Source of the DNA: Fomitopsis serialis
Lineage: Eukaryota > Basidiomycota > Agaricomycetes > Polyporales > Fomitopsidaceae
Assembly: GCF_022376445.1 (NCBI RefSeq)
Contig: NW_025955689.1
Coordinates: forward strand, 1-14,651
Direction: 5' to 3'
DNA length: 14,651 bases
The position numbers were made by a program, and so were the translations under genes. The number at the start of each line of letters is the position of its first letter. Position 1 is the stretch's first letter. Below, in pieces: positions 9,403 to 14,651 of this stretch. The notes below the pieces were generated by a model. It saw only the letters and a program-made list of their open reading frames with translations. It was not told the DNA's origin and made no database searches.

Positions 9403-10352
9403 ATGGTCAAGTCAAGAGCGGACGTCATCGCGCAGTTCAACGAGCGCGTCAACATGTCTGTTGAGGAGCTGCAGCAGTGGCTCGACGACCCCAAGAGCGC
9501 GAAGGCGGGCACGGGCGTAGGCCTGGAGAGCGGCCACAAAATCATCGAGATCCTGAAGAAAAACCCGGAGAAGGATCCGGAGAAGTATGACGACGTGCGC
9601 TTACCCGTTCTGGTCTCTGTGTCCGGGCAGGAACTGACTGTTGCGCGCAGGAGGACATCGAGCATATGAGGAATGTTGTCAGGTCCGTTAATTGCGACAC
9701 AGCACAGAAGGACTAGACTGACGCGCGAACGCGCCTGCGCGGTGGTCGGGCAGTTACACCGCCAGACACCTCGCGCAGGAGGACAAGCTCAAAGACACGA
9801 AGACGACGGAAGAGCTGGAGAATACAAAGAGCACTATCAGGTGCGTCTGAGTAAATGGACTGTACGATATACATCACTCACCTGTGGCATGACGAAGCAG
9901 CCTCAAGAACTGGGGGCACGTACGTACCAGGCCAGAGATGTGCAGGCTCTGGTTGACAGGTTGGACGATAGGACCCCATCAAGACGCTCGAGGAGGATAA
10001 GGGCACTGCCAATGGTCAAAATACAGACAAGATCACCGAGCCGGAAGAGCAGAAGAAAGCCAACGGCACGACGCACGATGAGGAGATCCGAGAGGCACAG
10101 GCTGATGGCAACAAAGATGATACTAGCAAGGATACGAAGGAAACAAAAGAAGTCCAAGGCGGCTCCAAGCGCAAGCTCGGCGAGGAAAGCGGCGAGACTG
10201 ACGCGGTTGCGGAAGCGTCGAAGGAGGAGGGCGGGTACGAGGACGAGGATCCGGGGGCTTCTGATGCTGTGGGAGAGCAGGGAGGGCGCGCCCGAAAGAG
10301 GACCAAGAATGCAGAGAAGGGTGCAGCTGGTGAGAAAGTCGACAGTGCGTAG
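9403..10352 (+). CDS. DUF3140-domain protein with long charged tail (five exons)
   Basis: Exons 9403-9594, 9651-9682, 9754-9840, 9901-9919 and 9972-10352 splice in frame to 236 residues. The introns start GTGCGC, GTCCGT, GTGCGT and GTACGT and end in CAG or TAG. Residues 1 to about 117 match what I know of DUF3140: MVKSRADVIAQFNE, NMSVEELQQWLDDP, GHKIIEILKK, EDIEHMRNVVS, ARHLAQEDK and the hallmark LKNWGHDP. The family is common in bacteria, where members are sometimes labelled DNA-binding, and also occurs in fungi; no reaction is established. The remaining half is low-complexity Lys/Glu/Asp/Gly with basic patches (KRKLGEE, RARKRTKN) that could serve as nuclear localisation signals; that is inference. 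Two exons are only 32 and 19 bases, so automated models may miss them. A 244-codon plus-strand frame covering the later exons is a shadow. Confidence 0.9.
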
Positions 10353-10831
10353 AACAAGTCCTCGCGGGCTGCGAGACATTCGTCAGGCTTCAAGCTTTCA
10401 AGCTTGAGCGCTGCGATACCGTGCTTCTTCGTATGATACTAGTGGCTATGCGAGAATACGAGTGACATGGGTAGTACACAGGGTGGACCAGTGCCGGGAT
10501 TGGGGTCGGAGGCGTGCGCATGCCCAGTGGAGAGTCTAAGGCTGAGTTTGTGAAAGTGTAATTAAGAGCTCTGAGCCAAACGCGACATGTCACAACGTGA
10601 CAGACGCGTGGAGACCGGGGGCTCGGCGGATCACCGTGTCGCGCGACGCGACGCGACACGCCCTCGTGACTGACGCGACGCGTTGTTTAATATTTGTTCG
10701 CGTCAAACGCGCTTCTCGAATAAATAGCCCGCGCGCGATCACGCCCCCGCTCACTATTCTCCCCCTCATCCGTTGCGCTTTACTCTCCATCTACCTGATT
10801 ACTCAGTAAAACCTATCAATCTGTCTACGTT
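10353..10831. other. Intergenic region upstream of the homeodomain gene
   Basis: About 480 bases between two genes reading the same way. The left part holds the 3' region of the DUF3140 gene, with two CAAGCTT copies at 10391-10397 and 10399-10405. The right half is the homeodomain promoter and leader: a CpG/ACGCG-rich block, a TATA-like AATAAATAG near 10719-10727 and a pyrimidine-rich stretch (about 10740-10800) suited to transcription starts. No gene is recognised. Confidence 0.55.
10580..10712 (+). promoter_or_regulatory. ACGCG-rich promoter cluster with a 9+9 bp dyad
   Basis: ACGCGT occurs at 10604-10609 and 10678-10683; ACGCGA at 10580-10585, 10646-10651, 10651-10656 and 10673-10678, and inverted at 10698-10703. 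CGTGTCGCG (10635-10643) and CGCGACACG (10652-10660) form a perfect 9-base inverted repeat with an 8-base spacer. ACGCGT is the MCB core bound by the Mbp1-Swi6 (MBF) cell-cycle factor in ascomycetes, whose homologues exist in basidiomycetes. The cluster lies about 120-250 bases before the homeodomain start and just upstream of the TATA-like site. A regulatory role is inferred from position and repetition only. Confidence 0.55.
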
Positions 10832-12062
10832 ATGTCTGACCGGGAACATGGCTTATCTTCCCCGGTGCAACTCGACCGTACCCTCTCGGACTCGAGCATC
10901 GAGAAGAGGACCCGTAGGAGATTCACGCCCCAGCAGATCTGTCTGCTCGAGGAGCTCTACCGCGAAACACCCCACCCAACCCGCGAACGACGCGACGCGC
11001 TTGCGAAAGAGAATAAACTGTACGTATGCTGCCCACTGCTACTCCGTCAGCGACGCGTGCCCTTGATCTACGCGTCCTCATAGTCTTGATTTGATCAGTT
11101 TACTGATTTGTTCTTGCTGCAGGGACACTCGCGCCGTAACCGTCTGGTTCCAAAACAAACGACAGACCGAACGCAGGTCGGCCATAAACGCCTCCCGCAA
11201 GCGCGGTCCCAAACGCGACCCGCTCGCCTCCCCCTTCTCCGACGTACGAGGGAAGACCATCCACACAACCCGTTCCTCCAGCCCCGCCTCCGATCTCTCC
11301 CACTTGAGCGACGCCCACAGTTACACACACCCAGGCTCACTCACGCCCACCATCTCGCGTAAACGCCGACGTAGCAGCTCCCTCAACACACATGGGCACG
11401 CGATCACACGCACGCTCTCCCTCGACCGGATCGCCGCGCGCACGGAGCGCGCACACGCCCCTGAGACAGAACGCGACCCTCACTCCGTGACGCCACCCCG
11501 GCGCACTCAGCACGCGTCCCTGCCTTTCCTCCACGCACGGTCCCCGCCCCGCGCGCTCTGGGAGACGATGCCCTCGTCGCCGGTACAGCCCAGATCGCCG
11601 GAAATGGCACACTCACCTCTCTTGGACTTCGATTTCGGGCATGGACGGCTGAAGAGGCGGCGCACGCTCGAGTGGGCGTGTGCCCGCGAGCGCGCCGGTG
11701 GGGTCGGTGGGCACCACATGGACATGGACGTGATCGGTGAGGGCGAGGACCCACTGGTGCTGGACCTCGGCGGGGACACGGACGTGGAGACGGAGCCGGA
11801 TGTGCACGAGGCGGTCACGCCGAAAAGCTACCCTCGAAGCGGCGGCGGCGCTAGCATCGCGGGTACGGAGTTGTGGGAGGAGGAGAGGCTTTTGGATGGC
11901 GACAAGGAGAATCGGTCGTACCGGTGGGTGAAAGTTCGCAAGGATATCGAGACGAAGATGGTGGGTGCGAAGGAGCCGCGTGCGGAGGAGGGGCGGAAGA
12001 TGCGGGACGAGGACATGATGGATGCTGCACTGGCCTTGTGCGGCCTTGGTGGACGGATGTGA
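10832..12062 (+). CDS. Homeodomain transcription factor (two exons)
   Basis: Exons 10832-11019 and 11123-12062 give 375 residues; the 103-base intron starts GTACGT, ends TGCAG and rejoins a leucine codon in phase 2. The homeodomain spans about residues 25-81: a basic arm KRTRRRF, helices 1-2 (LLEELYRE, TRERRDALAKEN) and recognition helix VTVWFQNKRQTERR with the invariant W, F, N and R (W71, F72, N74, R76). Position 50 is Gln. It is a standard 60-residue type without a TALE insertion. The intron interrupts the domain between helices 2 and 3. Downstream are basic, NLS-like patches (SRKRGPKRDP, SRKRRRSSS, RLKRRRTLEW) in a Ser/Pro-rich disordered region, acidic stretches and a short hydrophobic C-terminus DAALALCGLGGRM. 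It should be nuclear and DNA-binding. No partner HD gene or receptor lies nearby, so it is not obviously a mating-type locus; a developmental regulator is more likely. Confidence 0.93.
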
Positions 12063-12258
12063 GCGTGGATGGGAAAGGTCCGTAACTGGAGGGAATCACT
12101 GAGGGAGTCTTCGCTTTCGTGGAAAGGAGCTCACTGGTTTTCGTAATTCATTAGGCAACATGGCATGGCATTTACTGTATGTAGATTAGCATAGCAAAAT
12201 AGCAACAGCAAAAACAACTTGGAAAGCGAACAGAATGACCCAGGCCGATGACCCAGAC
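12063..12258. other. Convergent intergenic spacer
   Basis: The 196 bases between the homeodomain stop (plus) and the methyltransferase stop (minus) must hold both 3' ends. The stretch near 12190-12225 is A-rich on the plus strand. I see no canonical AATAAA on either strand and no gene. Confidence 0.5.
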
Positions 12259-13501
12259 CTACCCTCGCACCCACCCAATCTTGAACAACTTGTATCCACC
12301 CTCGTCCGCCCGCCCAACGCCCTTGCACCTCTCCATATCCTTCATGACCAGCACCCCCAGCTTCCACTCCTCGCCCTCTCTGCCCACTGCCGCATTGGGA
12401 AACACCTCCCCAACCGTATCGCTCATGCCTTGGTGGTGTCCCGCGATCCTCAACGGGACGATGAGCCAGAACACCCCTCCCTCGCCGCCACGCTCCGCGT
12501 CTGGCTGTACAAGGAGGCGCTCGACACAAGCCTTGATCCAACGTGCGTGCTCCGGATGATAGACCACATCCGCTGCGAAGATGACATTGAACGTGCGCGC
12601 GAGCTCGCCTTCGTACACGGGATGTTCCCAATCCAGTGCCCTCACGGCAACAGGCGACGCTGAGTCCTCAGACGACCCCGAGGATACGAAGTTGATGCTG
12701 ACGTTTGCTCGAAGGTTGTCAAGAACGGAGGAGTGGTAGTCCGTTGCGACGACGGAGAGGTGAGGAGGAGGTGCGGGGCTGGAACGCTGACGCTGAAGGA
12801 TCTTCGCAGAGACGATGCTAAGCAAACCGGTGCCCGCGCCAAGTTCCAGTATGCGTGGTGGCATTGCGTTCGGGCGAGGCTCGAGCCCGAACGCTTGAGG
12901 GTCGGCGCAGAGTCGCTCGGATAGCAGGATCGAACTCGCCCAGCTCTGGAGGCCGACGGACGTGTGGTCCGTGCTGAGGAGGGGAGCATCGTTCAGCTCC
13001 ACTTCTATGTCCTTCTCCCCTTCACGGTACGGGAAGACGAACTCTCGGGTCAGGGCCTCCTCCTCCTGCTCGCCTGCAAGCGCGCCGAGTATGGCCACGG
13101 CGGAGTCGACTAGGAGAGCGCGCGCGTCGGACTCCTCTTCCTCGGGAGGTGCGTACACCCATGTATCCGAGCGTGAGGCAAGCCTGTGAGCCAGCGGATG
13201 GCAAAGTCGCGCTCGAAGGCATCGGAGCGGAGAATGTCCGGGTCGGGGGCATCATCGATGCCTGTCTCCACGACATCTTCATCCTCCTCGACATCTTCGG
13301 CGGAGGCGTATCCAGAATCCGGTGCGGAGAGATCGTGGATGATGTGCTTGGGGATATGTTTACGGGAAGTCTCAACGAAAGTGGAGGCGTCGGAGAACGA
13401 CAGTAGATCGCACGGAGGTTGTCCAGAGCATGTGTGAGCTGCTCAACAGAGCAATTCGCCAACGTCGGAAGTTTTGGCAACAAGCGGTAGGTGGGACCAG
13501 A
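12259..13501 (-). CDS. METTL21-like (Methyltransf_16) protein methyltransferase, frame broken near the 5' end
   Basis: This is a Rossmann-fold SAM-dependent methyltransferase of the group that modifies lysines in elongation factors and chaperones; the target is unknown. The open frame 12259-13158 and its extension to about 13176 carry ELNDAPLL, the family-typical TSVGLQSWASSILLSERL, SAM motif I LELGAGTG (about 12849-12826), the strand-2 acidic residue in ATDYHSSVLDNLRAN, the ALDWE segment and DVVYHPEHA (about 12570). Upstream homologous sequence continues in other frames. FERDFAIRWLTGL (about 13178-13216) shifts to ASRSDTWVYAPP with one base apparently missing near 13176-13181. EQLTHALDNLRAIY (up to about 13403) shifts to FSDASTFVETSRK near 13395-13408, again one base short. 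No plausible intron fits the first site. No in-frame ATG is found before 13501, so the start is unresolved. It is a pseudogene, or an intact gene with sequence errors. Confidence 0.82.
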
Positions 13502-13626
13502 CTACCGTGGATCGCCATCCTTCTATTCACGAAAAGTCTATGATTTGAAGTCTATGCGAGACCGTAGTATATGCGTGTACGCCAGAGAGCCAGGAAACAG
13601 CTGAGCCTCTAGGGTATCTTCTATGG

Positions 13627-13644
13627 TCTAGAGTCTAGAGTCTA
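13627..13644. repeat. Short tandem repeat of TCTAGAG
   Basis: TCTAGAG is repeated twice and followed by a partial TCTA copy at 13627-13644; a related CCTCTAGG lies about 20 bases to the left. Each unit contains TCTAGA. It sits directly beside the perfect inverted repeat in the divergent promoter. Confidence 0.8.
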
Positions 13645-13646
13645 AA

Positions 13647-13680
13647 CAACCAAGGGTGCGCTGTGGGGGTCCCTTGGTTG
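13647..13680. repeat. Perfect 10-base inverted repeat with 14-base loop
   Basis: CAACCAAGGG at 13647-13656 is exactly matched by CCCTTGGTTG at 13671-13680, with TGCGCTGTGGGGGT between. The dyad lies about 170 bases before the GON7-like start and about 150 bases outside the methyltransferase 5' end. It could be a dimeric protein-binding site or a hairpin in a 5' leader. It is not a terminator for either gene, since both are transcribed away from it. Confidence 0.85.
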
Positions 13681-13848
13681 CTACTGGGCGAGGATAGGCA
13701 TGGCGGGCATGGCGATGAGATGGAGGTTCGGAGCAAACGCCTTGCTCAGCAAACTCACACAAGTCTCGTAGATCGGCTATCTCCGATCGAGGCTCCCGAA
13801 TCCCGATCAAGGATCCCAAGCTGCTGCCTTTTGAGCTCGACTGCGAAC

Positions 13849-14148
13849 ATGGCATCTGCACTCACTGTCTCGTACGAACTACATCCTCCGTCTGAGACCC
13901 CTGCCGAAGGACTGCAAACGCAAAAGACACATGCTTTCCCTGTGTCAGCCGAGAAGAGCGGCAAAGATTACTATGAAAGCCTGAGGAAGGCGGTCGCTGA
14001 GGCGAAGAGCGTGCTTGGAGAAGAGCTGACCGCCTGGAGAGATGCGGTCGGGACAAGAGAGCAGACAAAGGAAAGTAAGCCGCCAAAAAGGACGAGGATG
14101 AGGAGGATGAAGAGCAGGAAGAGGTCGGTCATGGACTCGCCGCATTAG
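13849..14148 (+). CDS. GON7: GON7-like subunit of the EKC/KEOPS complex
   Basis: KEOPS makes the t6A modification of ANN-decoding tRNAs, and Gon7 is its small fungal subunit that binds Kae1/Pcc1. From the ATG at 13849 (context GCGAACATGG) the protein reads MASALTVSYELHPPSE, THAFPVSAEKSG, YYESLRKAVAEAKSVLGEEL and TAWRDAVGTREQTKE: a short beta-rich start followed by one amphipathic helix, as remembered for basidiomycete Gon7 proteins of about 90-110 residues. The in-frame stop is at 14146-14148 (99 aa), but after the AAAAA run at 14085-14089 the frame turns Arg/Met-rich, while the +1-corrected frame reads a strongly acidic KDEDEEDEEQEE, as expected of such tails. One missing A is therefore suspected; the corrected frame runs to a stop at 14220-14222. 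A splice at GTAAGC (14075) was considered, but no fitting acceptor was found. Similarity is by eye. Confidence 0.68.
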   Translation: MASALTVSYELHPPSETPAEGLQTQKTHAFPVSAEKSGKDYYESLRKAVAEAKSVLGEELTAWRDAVGTREQTKESKPPKRTRMRRMKSRKRSVMDSPH

Positions 14149-14419
14149 ATGTCTTACTATTCAACTCACGACTTCCATGTCTTCCAGTAGTCATATACCT
14201 AATGACTAGATTCAGGAGATAATGGCTGACGCGGTATGTGTGCATCGCTAGGAAGAACAGTTTATGTTGATATACCTGGTGTTGGTCGAGAACAGCTTGA
14301 TGTTTCTAAGGTACTACAGGTGAACCGCCAAGCTGTCGAGGGTGTTGCTTGCAGATACGATGTCAAGGAGCAATTGAATCAGCCGGATAACCTATACGTG
14401 TATACTAGTGTAGGTGACT
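14149..14419. other. Convergent spacer between GON7-like and RML2 genes
   Basis: About 270 bases hold the 3' ends of two converging genes. If the suspected frameshift in the GON7-like gene is real, its coding part reaches 14222. I see no further gene. An open plus-strand frame at 14236-14496 runs antisense into the RML2 exon and has no recognisable domain. Confidence 0.45.
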
Positions 14420-14603
14420 CTACCGCCCCATACGCTTCTCCTTGCCCCGAGGCCTCTCGTGAACAACCAGCTTGTTGCTGTTCTTGGGACCCTTAGGACC
14501 CGGCTTGCGCGTCCGCACGCCCTTCGATACCCAACCCCAAATCGACCGCGGTTGCTTGTTACCCTTGGACTTTCCACGACCTCCTCCGTGAGGGTGATCA
14601 CAC
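14420..14603 (-). CDS. RML2: Mitochondrial large-subunit ribosomal protein uL2 (RML2), last exon, partial gene
   Basis: This is the C-terminal exon of mitochondrial uL2, which binds 23S-type rRNA near the peptidyl transferase centre. The exon follows a TTTCGCAG acceptor at 14604-14611 and starts in phase 2. It reads [20 protein letters not shown], then [40 protein letters not shown] and a TAG at 14420-14422. [14 protein letters not shown] is the hallmark uL2 C-terminal motif with the conserved histidine, and the CDHPHGGG form and basic tail fit mitochondrial rather than cytosolic uL2. The preceding donor and all upstream exons are unresolved or beyond the right edge, since only 48 bases remain. 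It converges with the GON7-like gene. Confidence 0.9.
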
Positions 14604-14651
14604 CTGCGAAAGTATGAGAAAGATCATTGATTGAGAACACGGCGGTGAGCG

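Larger units (their letters stand above)
13502..13848. promoter_or_regulatory. Divergent promoter region between METTL-like and GON7-like genes
   Basis: About 350 bases lie between two genes transcribed away from each other. It contains a heptamer tandem repeat (13627-13644) and a perfect 10-base inverted repeat (13647-13680), described separately. The plus-strand frame open from 13663 runs into the GON7-like gene, but its sequence before 13849 looks non-coding. A shared bidirectional promoter is likely from geometry; no TATA box is obvious. Confidence 0.5.

Noticed and set aside
9673..10407. 244-codon plus-strand frame rich in Arg/Lys
   Set aside because: It runs through three introns of the DUF3140 gene in the wrong frame. 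The spliced model explains the region better.
10386..10410. CAAGCTT repeats forming a near palindrome after the DUF3140 gene
   Set aside because: Two copies of a self-complementary 6-base core easily look palindromic. There is no evidence of a terminator or mobile element.
10832..12062. Homeodomain gene as a mating-type (HD) locus
   Set aside because: There is no divergent HD1/HD2 partner and no mitochondrial intermediate peptidase gene in the window, and the domain is a typical 60-residue type.
14236..14496. 86-codon plus-strand frame near the right end
   Set aside because: It is antisense to the clear RML2 exon over its last third and has no recognisable feature.

Overview
The window looks like nuclear DNA of a basidiomycete fungus, most likely an agaricomycete. 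The genes carry many short GT..AG introns of about 48-60 bases, intergenic gaps are 0.2-1 kb, and codon use in the larger genes is GC-rich. The protein set fits too: a LAM/GRAMD1-type sterol transporter, a GON7-like KEOPS subunit, a mitochondrial uL2 and a fungal homeodomain regulator. All assignments come from reading translations by eye; no database was searched.

Layout, left to right. Positions 1-1588 (minus) hold most of a major facilitator transporter in at least nine exons; its C-terminus runs off the left edge. About 1589-2473 has no recognised gene, although one unexplained open frame crosses it. Positions 2474-3029 (plus) hold a small two-exon protein resembling DUF6914. An imperfect foldback repeat (about 3415-3699) follows, with arms differing largely by CpG-type transitions. 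An APH-like kinase-fold gene lies at 3867-4718 (plus). After a gene-poor kilobase comes the largest gene, 5726-9005 (plus, five exons, 1018 aa), a GRAM-VASt-TM protein of the LAM/Ysp2/Aster family. Then come a five-exon DUF3140 gene (9403-10352, plus) and a homeodomain gene (10832-12062, plus), whose promoter has an ACGCG-rich cluster and a 9+9 bp dyad. A METTL21-like protein methyltransferase (12259 to about 13500, minus) converges on the homeodomain gene and diverges from a GON7-like gene (13849-14148, plus). The last exons of mitochondrial ribosomal protein uL2 (RML2) lie on the minus strand at the right edge.

These look like independent housekeeping and regulatory genes. I see no operon-like cluster, secondary-metabolite cluster, CRISPR array, tRNA, rRNA or convincing new multi-gene system. 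The points most worth a second look are the foldback element, the dyad promoter of the homeodomain gene, and candidate single-base frameshifts in three genes (METTL-like, GON7-like, MFS N-terminus). All the better-supported shifts look like one missing base. That could mean residual assembly errors or real gene decay, and read-level data would separate the two.
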